From Leptonema illini DSM 21528 (lineage in GTDB: Bacteria > Spirochaetota > Leptospiria > Leptospirales > Leptonemataceae): 64,000 nt of DNA. Below the pieces are notes generated by a model. The model was not told the DNA's origin. It did no database searches and worked only from the letters and a program-made list of their open reading frames with translations. Positions 5,906-15,388 of this stretch are shown here, piece by piece. The stretch is from contig NZ_JH597773.1 in assembly GCF_000243335.1 (NCBI RefSeq), forward strand, positions 3,742,115-3,806,114, read 5' to 3'. A program made the position numbers and the translations under genes. Each line of letters opens with the position of its first letter. Positions within the stretch are counted from its first letter, which is position 1.

Positions 5906-8134
5906 ATGTTTACAGCGGCGATGGAAAAGCAGTTGCCTGCACCCTATCAGGCGACGATGGAATCGCGGCTGATGCCTGAAGAGACCGTCGAGGCCTTCCT
6001 CGAACTCGATCTTGATGAACGACTGCACTTCCGTCCCGGAATTCTGGCGCTTACGAATCGACGTCTTTTTTCGATGACGGAATCCGATTCTTCTGTTACA
6101 GAGCATCCGCTTTCAACTGACCTCAGTATGATCTTCAGCGACCATGCCGGAGCGGCCGCGCTTGCTCTTTTTAACAGTGATCGGCGTCTGGCGGTCTGGC
6201 GCTTTACGATAAGCCGAAAGCCGGCTGCCGATGCTCTCTTGCGACGCTTTGAAGAGATGCTGAAGTCCTCGTCTGGCGGAATCGATGCTGGAGGCAATCA
6301 CAGAAGCGATCACGGAACCGATGAGTCAGGGCGAACCGATGACGAGAATGTCGGCGAGACGGAAGAGATTCCGTCCACATGGACGCTTCTTCGTTTATGG
6401 CGATTTGCGCGTCCCTATAAACGACAGTTATTCACCGGATTTGTTCTCACGCTTCTTTCAACGGCGGCGACGCTTGTTCCGCCGTATCTGACGATGCCGC
6501 TCATCGACGATGTGCTTGTTCCCTATCAGAGCGGACAGCCGATGAACGTATCGCTTGCCGTGCTCTATCTTTCGGGCCTGATCGGCGCCGCCTTTATAGC
6601 CTGGGGGCTGGGATGGGCTCGCACCTATATCCTGGCCCTCGTATCGGAGCGCATCGGCCGAGACCTGCGAACGACTACCTTCGAGCATCTCATTCATCTC
6701 TCGCTTCAGTATTTCGGTGGAAAGCGCACAGGCGATCTCATGGCACGCATAGGATCAGAGACGGATCGCATCAACCTTTTTCTTTCGCTGCATCTTCTCG
6801 ACTTCGCCACCGACGTGCTCATGATCAGCCTGACGGCCGTTATCCTCTTTACGATCGACGGATATCTGGCTGCGGCAACGCTTCTTCCTCTACCGCTGAT
6901 CGCCTACCTCATTCATATCGTGCGCGACAGGCTGCGCACGGGCTTTGAAAAGGTCGATCGTATCTGGGCAGAAGTCACGAACGTGCTCACCGATACGATT
7001 CCGGGGATTCGCGTCGTCAAAGCCTTCGCACAGGAGAAACGTGAGGCGGCTCGATTTCAGGAGGCGAATCGTCTGAATCTCGTTCTGAACGATCGCATCA
7101 ACCGTACATGGTCGCTTTTTTCGCCTACGGTAACGTTGTTAACCGAATTCGGTCTTCTCATCGTCTGGATCGCGGGAATCTGGCAGATCTTTCGCGGGCA
7201 GATTACCGTCGGCGTGCTGACGGCCTTCCTGTCATATATCACCCGCTTTTACACTCGTCTTGATTCAATGAGCCGGATCGTTTCGGTAACGCAGAAGGCA
7301 GCGGCAGGGACGAAGCGTATCTTTGAGATCCTCGACCATGTATCCAGCGTACCCGAGCCTGAAAACCCCGTGCATCTGAAGGATCCGCGATGCGAGATCG
7401 AACTGAAAGGGGTGGGCTTTCGATATGGAACGCGTGCCGTTCTGAAAGACGTCAATCTTACGATTCGGCCAGGCGAGATGATCGGCCTCGTCGGCCACAG
7501 CGGCTCGGGTAAAAGCACCGTCGTGAATCTGATATGCCGGTTTTATGACGTGAGCGAAGGGGCGATCCGCATCGATGGCGTCGATATACGACAGGTGCCC
7601 GTAGGCGAATACCGCAGTCGTATCGGCCTCGTTTTACAGGAGCCGTTTCTCTTCTACGGTACGATAGCGGATAACATCGCCTACGGTCGCCCTGATGCCG
7701 ATCGAGAGCAGATCATCGCCGCCGCTCGTGCCGCTCACGCTCATGAGTTCATTCTGCGTATGCCGCTTGGCTATGATTCTCTCGTCGGCGAACATGGACA
7801 GGGGTTATCCGGAGGCGAACGTCAGCGCATTTCGATCGCTCGGGCGCTGCTCATTGATCCGCGCATCCTCATACTCGATGAGGCAACATCGTCGGTCGAT
7901 ACCGAGACCGAGAAAGAGATCCAACGAGCGCTCGACAACCTCGTGCAGGGGCGAACGACGATCGCCATCGCTCATCGTCTCTCGACTCTGCGTAAGGCTG
8001 ATCGTCTCGTCGTTATGGACCGCGGTGGGATCGTCGAGATCGGGAATCATGACGAATTGATGCGAAAAGAGGGGCACTACTATCGCCTTTATGAAGCGCA
8101 GGCGCGCAATGTCGATAGCGAGGTCGTTCTATGA
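5906..8134 (+). CDS. ABC exporter (fused TM and ATPase), cyanophycin-associated type
   Basis: A half-transporter of about 743 residues. An N-terminal soluble region of roughly 150 residues (LPAPYQATMESRLMPEETV...LRFRPG-type sequence, LALTNRRLF) precedes a six-helix exporter domain and an ATPase with Walker A GHSGSGKST, signature LSGGERQR, Walker B ILILDEATSS and a switch His in AIAHRLS. The N-terminal region and the position before DUF1854 and cphA genes match the family named cyanophycin metabolism-associated ABC transporter. Substrate unknown. Start 5906 or 5921; neither has a strong ribosome-binding site. It overlaps the next gene by ATGA. Confidence 0.88.
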   Translation: MFTAAMEKQLPAPYQATMESRLMPEETVEAFLELDLDERLHFRPGILALTNRRLFSMTESDSSVTEHPLSTDLSMIFSDHAGAAALALFNSDRRLAVWRFTISRKPAADALLRRFEEMLKSSSGGIDAGGNHRSDHGTDESGRTDDENVGETEEIPSTWTLLRLWRFARPYKRQLFTGFVLTLLSTAATLVPPYLTMPLIDDVLVPYQSGQPMNVSLAVLYLSGLIGAAFIAWGLGWARTYILALVSERIGRDLRTTTFEHLIHLSLQYFGGKRTGDLMARIGSETDRINLFLSLHLLDFATDVLMISLTAVILFTIDGYLAAATLLPLPLIAYLIHIVRDRLRTGFEKVDRIWAEVTNVLTDTIPGIRVVKAFAQEKREAARFQEANRLNLVLNDRINRTWSLFSPTVTLLTEFGLLIVWIAGIWQIFRGQITVGVLTAFLSYITRFYTRLDSMSRIVSVTQKAAAGTKRIFEILDHVSSVPEPENPVHLKDPRCEIELKGVGFRYGTRAVLKDVNLTIRPGEMIGLVGHSGSGKSTVVNLICRFYDVSEGAIRIDGVDIRQVPVGEYRSRIGLVLQEPFLFYGTIADNIAYGRPDADREQIIAAARAAHAHEFILRMPLGYDSLVGEHGQGLSGGERQRISIARALLIDPRILILDEATSSVDTETEKEIQRALDNLVQGRTTIAIAHRLSTLRKADRLVVMDRGGIVEIGNHDELMRKEGHYYRLYEAQARNVDSEVVL

Positions 8135-8598
8135 AGAACGGATTCGAATTGCAGATCGATGCGCACGGTCGCCTCGAACTATGTCTGTCAGAAGGACGCC
8201 GCTACGTCGGAGTGAGCGCCGTGCGTGCCTTTCCGATTTCGGCTCCGCAACAGAGCGTATCTATCGTCGATGCCGAAGGCCATGAGCGGCTCTTTATCGA
8301 ATCGCTTGCAGAACTGGATCCTGCCGATCGTTCGATCATCGAGTCGGATCTCACTGCCAGGGAGTTTGTTCCCGAGATTCTGCGAATCGTTTCGGTAAAT
8401 CGATATGCCGCTCCGTGTACGTTTACCGTCGATACGGATCGCGGAACGACCTCCTTTTTCTTACAGGGAGAAGAGTTTATACGTCGAATGACTCCGAAGA
8501 CGCTGCTGATCGCGGACAGAAGCGGCATACAGTATCTGGTCAGAGATCTTACGGCGCTTGATCGACAGAGCCGCCGAATTCTTGATCGCTTTCTGTAG
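8131..8598 (+). CDS. DUF1854 family protein, cyanophycin-associated
   Basis: A 155-residue soluble protein. Sequence such as EGRRYVGVSAVRAFPISAP, IVDAEGHERLFIESLAELD and PEILRIVSVNRYAAPCTFTVDTDRG fits DUF1854, a family usually found between an ABC transporter and cyanophycin synthetase genes. Biochemical role unknown; being translationally coupled to the transporter (ATGA overlap at 8131) suggests they act together. No signal peptide or membrane segment is visible. The next gene starts 35 bases downstream with its own GAGGAAGAG ribosome-binding site. Confidence 0.85.
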   Translation: MKNGFELQIDAHGRLELCLSEGRRYVGVSAVRAFPISAPQQSVSIVDAEGHERLFIESLAELDPADRSIIESDLTAREFVPEILRIVSVNRYAAPCTFTVDTDRGTTSFFLQGEEFIRRMTPKTLLIADRSGIQYLVRDLTALDRQSRRILDRFL

Positions 8599-8633
8599 AT
8601 TGAGGGAGCCGGTCCGTTTGAGGAAGAGATGCA

Positions 8634-10829
8634 ATGAAATGGGATATTGAATTCCTGGAGATCCGACATCTGAACGGGCCCAATATGTGGACCTACAGGC
8701 CGGTACTCGAAGCCATCGTAGACATTCATGATCTCGAGGATTATCCGTCGAATACGATTCCGGGTTTCGTCGATCGTCTTGTCGCCTGGGTTCCGACGCT
8801 GATCGAGCACCGCTGCAGTTATGATGAGCATGGCGGATTTGTGCGTCGTCTGCGAGAGGGCACCTGGCCCGCTCATATCCTTGAACATGTGACTCTGGAA
8901 TTGCAGAATCTTGCCGGCATGCCTGGTGGATTCGGCCGAGCACGCGACGGAGTGCGGCGTGGCGTCTATCGCGTCGTTGTGCGTGCCTGGCAGGAAGATG
9001 TTACGAGAGAGGCGCTTCATTCCGCTCGTGATCTGATTCTTTCGGCCATGCAGAATCCCGATGAACCCGATTACACCCCGTATGATGTCGCCGCGGCGGT
9101 CGGACGTCTGCGCGATCTGGCCAATCGTGAATTTCTCGGCCCCAGTACGGCAAGCATCGTCGAGGCAGCCGAGGACCGTCAGATACCGGCCATTCGTTTA
9201 TCCGAAGGCAATCTCGTGCAGCTCGGTTACGGAAAGGCCTCACGTCGCATCTGGACGGCCGAGACCGATCTGACAGGCGCCATCGCCGAGACGATCAGCC
9301 GCGACAAAGAGCTGACGAAAAGCCTGCTCGGCTCCTGCGGGTTACCCGTTCCGGAGGGTTATCCGGTGGACGGCGCGGCGCAGGCGTGGTTTCAGGCGCA
9401 GTCGCTGGGGCTGCCCGTCGTTATCAAACCAAACGACTCGAATCGCGGCAGAGGCGTGTTTATCGGTCTCAGCACCGAAGAGGAAGTGAAGCGCGCCTAC
9501 GGGATCGCCGTCTCAAAAGGCAGAGGCAGCGGAGTTCTTGTGGAGCGGTTGATTCCTGGCCTTGAACATCGACTGCTTGTGGTCGGGAATCGTATGGTTG
9601 CGGCCACCCGCGGCGAAACGATCAGCGTCATCGCGGACGGAGCCTCGACCGTCGTCGAACTCATCGAGGCGCAGCTGAACAGCGATCCGCGAAGAGGCGA
9701 CACCGAAGACTATCCGCTCTCTCGCATCGAGGTTAACTCGGCCCTGCGTATGGAGCTTTCGCGTCAGGGCTTGCACGAAGATTCCATTCCAGCAGAAGGC
9801 CGTTCCGTCTTGATCCAGCGCAACGGCAACCATGCCATCGACGTCACCGACCAGGTTCATCCTCAAACGGCGCAGATGGCGACGCTTGCCGCACGTATCA
9901 TCGGCCTTGATATCGCCGGCATCGACGTAGTCGCAGAGGATATTGCAAGGCCTCTTGCTGAGCAGCGCGGCGCCATCGTAGAGGTGAATGCCGGTCCGGG
10001 CTTGCTCATGCATCTGAAACCGGCGCAGGGACAGCCGAGGCCGGTCGGCCGTGCTATTGTCGATCATCTATTTCCTGCCGATACGACGGGCAGGATCCCC
10101 ATCATCGGCATAACGGGCACATCGGCGACGACGGAAACGGCCATGCTTGTGGCGCACCTGCTTTCTCTGAGCGGACGCATGGTCGGTATGTCATGTGCGA
10201 ACGGGGTTAGCTATGATCGCCGTTTCTTGAAGAAGACAAACCCCTCGCACTGGAAGTCGGCGCGTCAGATATTGCTGCATCGCGCCGTCGAGGCTGCCGT
10301 CATCGAAAGCGACATGAGAACGATCGCCGCAGAGGGGCTTGCCTATGATCGATGTCATATCGGAGTAATGACGTCCTTCTCGGGTTCAAAGCCGCTTACC
10401 GATCTGGGCATACCCGACGAAGAGGAGCAGATCTTTCGCGTCTTGCGAACACAGATCGACGTCGTCCTCTCAGGAGGCTATTCGATCCTCAACGCAGACG
10501 ACGAAAAGGCAGTGGAGATGTCATCACTCTCGGACGGCGAAGTCATCTTTTTTTCGGCGCAGCCGGATAACCCGACTGTTAATGATCACCTTTTTCAGGG
10601 TGGTACGGCGGTGCTCTTGCGCGATAATGAGATCGTTATTCATGCAAAAGGAGAGAACCGATCCGTTTCTGGCTATGACATGGCGCTCTTTGAAGGGGCA
10701 GGGGCCGCTGTTCCGGTGGCAAGCGTACTTGCCGCAATCGCCGTAGCGCACGCCATGCAGTTATCGGATGAATTGATCGTCGCCGGTTTGCAGACTTTTA
10801 CACAGCGACCGGCACCGGTGGAGATCTGA
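8634..10829 (+). CDS. Cyanophycin synthetase-like protein (CphA') with degenerate Mur-ligase site
   Basis: A 731-residue paralogue of the CphA that follows. It keeps the N-terminal CphA domain (IRHLNGPNMW, HILEHVTLELQNLAGMP) and an ATP-grasp domain (VVIKPNDSNRGRGVFIGL; DIAGIDVVAED; IVEVNAGPGLLMHL). The C-terminal Mur-ligase part is shorter, and its P-loop, GTNGKTT in active enzymes, reads GTSATTE near residue 495, so ATP binding there is probably lost. A second CphA-like gene next to cphA is known in other bacteria, where its job is unclear. Candidate roles are a partner subunit, a dipeptide-joining enzyme or a regulator. Only three bases separate it from cphA. Confidence 0.87.
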   Translation: MKWDIEFLEIRHLNGPNMWTYRPVLEAIVDIHDLEDYPSNTIPGFVDRLVAWVPTLIEHRCSYDEHGGFVRRLREGTWPAHILEHVTLELQNLAGMPGGFGRARDGVRRGVYRVVVRAWQEDVTREALHSARDLILSAMQNPDEPDYTPYDVAAAVGRLRDLANREFLGPSTASIVEAAEDRQIPAIRLSEGNLVQLGYGKASRRIWTAETDLTGAIAETISRDKELTKSLLGSCGLPVPEGYPVDGAAQAWFQAQSLGLPVVIKPNDSNRGRGVFIGLSTEEEVKRAYGIAVSKGRGSGVLVERLIPGLEHRLLVVGNRMVAATRGETISVIADGASTVVELIEAQLNSDPRRGDTEDYPLSRIEVNSALRMELSRQGLHEDSIPAEGRSVLIQRNGNHAIDVTDQVHPQTAQMATLAARIIGLDIAGIDVVAEDIARPLAEQRGAIVEVNAGPGLLMHLKPAQGQPRPVGRAIVDHLFPADTTGRIPIIGITGTSATTETAMLVAHLLSLSGRMVGMSCANGVSYDRRFLKKTNPSHWKSARQILLHRAVEAAVIESDMRTIAAEGLAYDRCHIGVMTSFSGSKPLTDLGIPDEEEQIFRVLRTQIDVVLSGGYSILNADDEKAVEMSSLSDGEVIFFSAQPDNPTVNDHLFQGGTAVLLRDNEIVIHAKGENRSVSGYDMALFEGAGAAVPVASVLAAIAVAHAMQLSDELIVAGLQTFTQRPAPVEI

Positions 10830-10832
10830 ACT

Positions 10833-13421
10833 ATGGAAATTTCCCGAATCCGAGCCCTGCGCGGACCGAACCTCTGGACCCGCAACACCGCCATTGAAGC
10901 GGTCATCACCTGTAGCGAGGCGGAGTTATCCATCGAGCGTCTTCCGGAGTTTGAGCGGGCGCTTCGCGAGCGATTTCCCGATCTGCCGGCATTTCGTCCT
11001 GATTCTGATGGGCTCGTGTCTCTTGCTCATGTCGTCGAAATCGTGACGCTTTCTATACAGACGATGATTGGATGTCCGGTTACGTTCAGCCGCACATCGA
11101 GAACCGTCGAGCCGGGCGTCTTTCAGGTCGTGGTCGAATACGACGAAGAATCGATCGGCAGACAGGCTATCGAACTTGCAGAGCAGCTCTGCCGCTCTGC
11201 CGGCACTGGAGATAGCTTCCCTCTTTCGGCTGCGCTTGAGCAATTGAAAGAGCGCTATGAGGATCTTCGCCTGGGACCGAGCACCGGATCAATCGTCAAT
11301 GCCGCTCTGGCCCGCGATATTCCTATCCGTCGCCTGACCGAGGGCAGTCTCGTTCAGTTCGGATGGGGTAGCCGTCAGCGTCGCATCCAGGCGGCCGAAA
11401 GCGATCGCACAAGCGCCATCGCCGAGGCCATAGCTCAGGATAAAGAGTTAACCAAAAAGCTTCTTCGCGCCGCCGGTATTTCCGTTCCGCGCGGACGCCC
11501 CGTCGATAACGAAGCGGACGCCTGGCAGGCCGCACTCAGCCTGGGCGGTCCCGTCGTCGTCAAACCGCAGGACAGCAATCAGGGGCGAGGGATTTCGGTG
11601 AACGTCATCGGCGAGCAGGCCGTCATAGCCGCCTATCGACGGGCCGCAGAAGTCAGCACGGATGTTCTCGTCGAAGAATATCTTCCAGGGCTCGATCACC
11701 GCTTCCTTATCGTCGACGGCCGATTGATCGCCGCCGCACGTCGCGAGCCGCCTCAGGTTACGGGCGACGGGTCGTTAACCATAGCGCAGCTTGTGGAACA
11801 GGTGAACGCCGATCCGCGGCGCGGAAGCGGGCATGCCACTTCGCTTACTAAGATTCCTCTCGACGCCATCGCCGTCAGCTGCCTCGCCGAACAGGGGTAC
11901 GGCGTCGATTCGGTTTTGCCGCTCGGCGTGCGTGTGTATCTGCGTAATAATGCTAACCTTTCAACGGGTGGTACGGCCACGGACGTCACCGACGACGTGC
12001 ATCCGGAGCTGGCCGCCTCAGCCGTCGCCGCCGCCCATGCCGTCGGTCTTGATATCTGCGGTATCGACGTCGTCTGTGAGACGGTTTTGCGGCCGCTTGA
12101 AGATCAGGGAGGCGGAATCGTCGAGGTGAATGCAGCGCCGGGACTGCGCATGCATCTTACTCCATCGTTTGGTAAAGGGCGCCCGGTCGGAGAGGCGGTG
12201 ATTGCTATGATGTTTCCCGATCCGGGTGATAACGGGCGTATTCCCGTCGTCGCCGTCGCCGGCACAAACGGGAAGACGACGACCGTCCGGCTCATTGAGA
12301 ACATCCTTTCGCGAAACGGATACCGGACGGGCATGACGACGACGGACGGCATCTACGTCGAAGGACAGCGCATCGATACGGGAGATTGCAGCGGACCGCG
12401 CAGCGCGCGAAACGTGCTCCTGCATCCCGACGTCGATGCCGCCGTATTTGAAACGGCGCGCGGAGGCGTTTTGCGCGAAGGCCTCGGCTTTGATCGATGC
12501 AACGTCGCCGTCGTCACGAATATCGGACAGGGCGACCACCTGGGATTGAACTATATCACGACGGTGGAAGATCTTGCCGTCGTTAAGCGCGTCATCGTCG
12601 AGAACGTCGCGCCGACAGGTTATGCCGTCTTGAACGCCGCCGATCCGATTGTTGCGGCTATGGCCGAGAGCTGTCCGGGCTCCGTTATCTTTTTTGCTCG
12701 TGACCGCATGCATCCGACGCTTGTGGCGCATCGAGCGAACGGGCGCAGGGTCGTCTATGTCGATCAGAGCGACATCGTCGCCTCTGAAGAAGGGTTCGAA
12801 CACCGGTTACCGTTATCGGCCATTCCCATCACGCGAAGCGGAAGCATCGCTTTTCAGGTTGAAAATGCAATGGCGGCGACCGCAGCAGCATGGGCCCTCG
12901 GTCTGAGCTGGGATGTGATTGCCGGCGGACTTGGCGCTTTCGTGAATGATGCGGTGAGCGCTCCGGGACGCTTCAACGTCTTTCATTACGGAGGGGCGAC
13001 GCTCATCGCCGATTACGGTCATAACGCCGACGCCATCGCCGCACTGGTTCAGGCTGTAAACGCCATGCCTTCGCGCAGACGATCGGTCGTGATCAGCGCG
13101 GCGGGCGATCGTCGCGATGAAGACATCCGCCGACAGACCGAGATTCTCGGACACAGTTTTGACGACGTCATATTGTATGAAGATGCCTGTCAGCGCGGAC
13201 GTCATGACGGCGAGGTGATGGCCCTGCTTCGCGAAGGCCTGAAAGGATGCAGTCGCACGGAGCGTGTCGAAGAGATACAGGGAGAATTCGTCGCCATCGA
13301 CCTTGCGCTCAGCCGGTTGCAGCCGGGCGACCTCTGCCTGATCCTTATCGATCAGGTCGAAGAGGCCCTTGAGCACATCGATAGAAGGTTAGCCGAGGTG
13401 GCGGGGTCTGGCGCCGCCTGA
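10833..13421 (+). CDS. cphA: Cyanophycin synthetase
   Basis: An 862-residue enzyme that adds Asp and Arg in turn to build multi-L-arginyl-poly-L-aspartate, a nitrogen store, using two ATP per dipeptide. Domains: N-terminal CphA domain (residues 1-160), ATP-grasp domain for the Asp step (about 215-470; VVVKPQDSNQGRGISVNV, GIVEVNAAPGLRMHL), and a Mur-ligase-like domain for the Arg step (from about 475) with intact P-loop GTNGKTTT, ETARGGVLREGLGFDRC and NADAIAALV. Length matches the family. It is the last gene of the cyanophycin unit; no cyanophycinase or isoaspartyl dipeptidase gene is nearby, so polymer breakdown must be encoded elsewhere. Confidence 0.95.
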   Translation: MEISRIRALRGPNLWTRNTAIEAVITCSEAELSIERLPEFERALRERFPDLPAFRPDSDGLVSLAHVVEIVTLSIQTMIGCPVTFSRTSRTVEPGVFQVVVEYDEESIGRQAIELAEQLCRSAGTGDSFPLSAALEQLKERYEDLRLGPSTGSIVNAALARDIPIRRLTEGSLVQFGWGSRQRRIQAAESDRTSAIAEAIAQDKELTKKLLRAAGISVPRGRPVDNEADAWQAALSLGGPVVVKPQDSNQGRGISVNVIGEQAVIAAYRRAAEVSTDVLVEEYLPGLDHRFLIVDGRLIAAARREPPQVTGDGSLTIAQLVEQVNADPRRGSGHATSLTKIPLDAIAVSCLAEQGYGVDSVLPLGVRVYLRNNANLSTGGTATDVTDDVHPELAASAVAAAHAVGLDICGIDVVCETVLRPLEDQGGGIVEVNAAPGLRMHLTPSFGKGRPVGEAVIAMMFPDPGDNGRIPVVAVAGTNGKTTTVRLIENILSRNGYRTGMTTTDGIYVEGQRIDTGDCSGPRSARNVLLHPDVDAAVFETARGGVLREGLGFDRCNVAVVTNIGQGDHLGLNYITTVEDLAVVKRVIVENVAPTGYAVLNAADPIVAAMAESCPGSVIFFARDRMHPTLVAHRANGRRVVYVDQSDIVASEEGFEHRLPLSAIPITRSGSIAFQVENAMAATAAAWALGLSWDVIAGGLGAFVNDAVSAPGRFNVFHYGGATLIADYGHNADAIAALVQAVNAMPSRRRSVVISAAGDRRDEDIRRQTEILGHSFDDVILYEDACQRGRHDGEVMALLREGLKGCSRTERVEEIQGEFVAIDLALSRLQPGDLCLILIDQVEEALEHIDRRLAEVAGSGAA

Positions 13422-13423
13422 CC

Positions 13424-14500
13424 TCAGTACCCGATCCTCTTGAAATATTCTTCAAGAGGCTGCATCTTCTGGCGTCTGTATAACTTAAGAGCGAGATCGG
13501 TGCGGTTCGTGAAGATGCCGTCGGTACCGAAAAAACGAAGAAGACGCATCTGCCAGGGCTTGTTCAGCGTATAATGATGCACGAGCACGCCGTTCCGGTG
13601 CGCCTCTCCCGTGCGCCACGGCCAGGCCTGATATCCCGACGGACCGAGATCGGCGTCATACTTCTTTGCGATGGCGATGAGTTCGTTCCATCCGCCTTTT
13701 TTCTCTTCGAGCTCTTCGTCAACGAGGTAGATACGCGGCACGTTCGGAGCGAGATCTTTCATGATGCGGATGCTTTCATCTTCGAACGATTGCAGAATGA
13801 CGCGTGCCGGACCGTCGGCGATACGCACGGGAGCGGGCTCGACCTCGCCATCGCCGTCTTCGAGCGGATCGACGTCGATGTCGTTGCCGACTTCAATGGA
13901 TTCCATTGACGCACCGTCTTCGATCCATCCGCGCGATTTCAGAAGATCGATGATCTCTTTTTCGATGCCCGGATAACGCAGAGCGGATTTCGTTTCAAGA
14001 TAAAGACCGGGGCGGTTGTCATGGCTTTCGGCGATGTCGATCAGCTCTTCAAGCGTCAGGATCTTCAGTTCGTGAAAGGTTTCGCGGGCGCGATCGGGAT
14101 TCTTCTCGTTGAACCAGGTGCCGATGTCGAGCATCATCAGTTCGGCGTAGGTGAACTTATCGATCGAATCCATCTCGCGTCCCGGAAAGACCTGCGCCGC
14201 ATCGGTGTTGCGATCAAGCGTGTCGTCGTGAAAGCAGACGAGAACGCCGTCGGCCGTGCGCTGAATGTCGGCTTCAAGATAGTCCGCTCCCATCTCAAGA
14301 GCGAGTCTGTAGGCCGGATCGGTTGCCTCGGGCGCAAGATCAGAGACGCCGCGATGCGCCATGATAGCGAGATAGGGGATGCCTTTTTTCTCAGCGATGC
14401 GCCGCCCTTCGCCTTTGCGATTCAATAGAAAGTAGGCGGCGGCGATGCCCGACGCCGATAGAACGATGATGGCTGCCAGTACTATTAACATACGTCTCAT
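13424..14500 (-). CDS. Glycerophosphodiester phosphodiesterase
   Basis: A 358-residue enzyme of the GDPD family, which splits glycerophosphodiesters into glycerol 3-phosphate and an alcohol. It has an N-terminal membrane segment (residues 4-26), then IMAHRGVSDLAPEAT (catalytic HRG), DYLEADIQRTADGVLVCFHDDTLDR (metal ligands E, D and second catalytic His), and YLETKS; the C-terminal part ends with FGTDGIFTNRTDLAL. An acidic stretch (DVDPLEDGDGEVEP) after residue 210 is an insertion. The start overlaps panC by four bases. It probably works in the periplasm, anchored to the inner membrane. Confidence 0.92.
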   Translation of the reverse strand: MRRMLIVLAAIIVLSASGIAAAYFLLNRKGEGRRIAEKKGIPYLAIMAHRGVSDLAPEATDPAYRLALEMGADYLEADIQRTADGVLVCFHDDTLDRNTDAAQVFPGREMDSIDKFTYAELMMLDIGTWFNEKNPDRARETFHELKILTLEELIDIAESHDNRPGLYLETKSALRYPGIEKEIIDLLKSRGWIEDGASMESIEVGNDIDVDPLEDGDGEVEPAPVRIADGPARVILQSFEDESIRIMKDLAPNVPRIYLVDEELEEKKGGWNELIAIAKKYDADLGPSGYQAWPWRTGEAHRNGVLVHHYTLNKPWQMRLLRFFGTDGIFTNRTDLALKLYRRQKMQPLEEYFKRIGY

Positions 14501-15351
14501 TCCCTGTCTCCGATTTCAAGGTTATCAATCAGTCGCACGCCTTCTGTGTAGGCGGCGACGGCGACGACCGTATCGTCGTTTACCGTGCTTACCGGCTGCA
14601 ACGTCGTGCCGTTTACGAATTCAATATACTCGACGCGATTGAGCGAGCCCGTCTCAATCACATCCCATGCGATCTCTTTCAACTCGCCCGGATCTCGCTT
14701 CCCTTCTACATACGATTTTTTCACGATTTTCAGGGCGCGATAGATCATCGTTGCATGTTTGCGCCCCTTTTCGCTGAGTCGCACGTTGCGCGAACTCATC
14801 GCAAGGCCGTCGACTTCTCGTATTAAAGAACATCCGACGATTTCGGTGGGCACGGATAACTCATAGGCCATGCGTTTGATGACGGCAAGCTGCTGATAGT
14901 CCTTCTTTCCAAAGAAGGCCCTGTCGGGCGAGAAAAGCTGTAACATCTTGAGAACGACGAAAAGCACTCCGTCAAAATGGCCGGGACGGTATTTGCCGCA
15001 GAGCTGCGATGTGAGATCGGGCATCTGCATCTTCAGCAGAGGCTCGCCGAACGGGTACATGTCATCGGCCGTAGGCAGAAAGACGAGATCGACGCCGGCC
15101 TTCTCAAGCATGCTCAGATCGCGTTCCGTATCGCGCGGATACTTACGCAGATCTTCGGGATCATTGAATTGCAGCGGATTCACGAAGATGCTGACCATCG
15201 TAATATCGCAGGCGGTCTTGCTCTGATTGACGAGCGAGATATGACCGTCGTGCAAATAGCCCATCGTCGGCACAAGGCCCGTCGTTTTGCCTTCGCGCTG
15301 ATAGGCCTGGATTTGCAGCCGCAGCTCTTTCTGGTTCTGGATGACTCTCAT
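14497..15351 (-). CDS. panC: Pantothenate synthetase
   Basis: A 284-residue cytoplasmic enzyme that joins pantoate and beta-alanine with ATP, the last step of pantothenate synthesis. Visible motifs: TMGYLHDGHISLV (the HxGH nucleotide-binding motif), VSIFVNPLQFNDPEDLRKYPRD, GHFDGVLFVVLKMLQLFSPDRAFFGKKDYQQLAVI, and the KMSKS-like MSSRNVRLSEKGR. Full length for the family. It lies 37 bases downstream of the HMG-CoA-lyase-like gene and overlaps the phosphodiesterase gene by ATGA, so the three are probably one transcript. panB and panD are not in the window. Confidence 0.97.
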   Translation of the reverse strand: MRVIQNQKELRLQIQAYQREGKTTGLVPTMGYLHDGHISLVNQSKTACDITMVSIFVNPLQFNDPEDLRKYPRDTERDLSMLEKAGVDLVFLPTADDMYPFGEPLLKMQMPDLTSQLCGKYRPGHFDGVLFVVLKMLQLFSPDRAFFGKKDYQQLAVIKRMAYELSVPTEIVGCSLIREVDGLAMSSRNVRLSEKGRKHATMIYRALKIVKKSYVEGKRDPGELKEIAWDVIETGSLNRVEYIEFVNGTTLQPVSTVNDDTVVAVAAYTEGVRLIDNLEIGDRE

Positions 15352-15388
15352 GTGCGCTATTCTTCGAAACTGAGCAAAGCCCGTCTGT

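Noticed and set aside
12018-13376. Long minus-strand frames opposite cphA
   Set aside because: Antisense shadows in a strongly biased gene; no motif or start signal.
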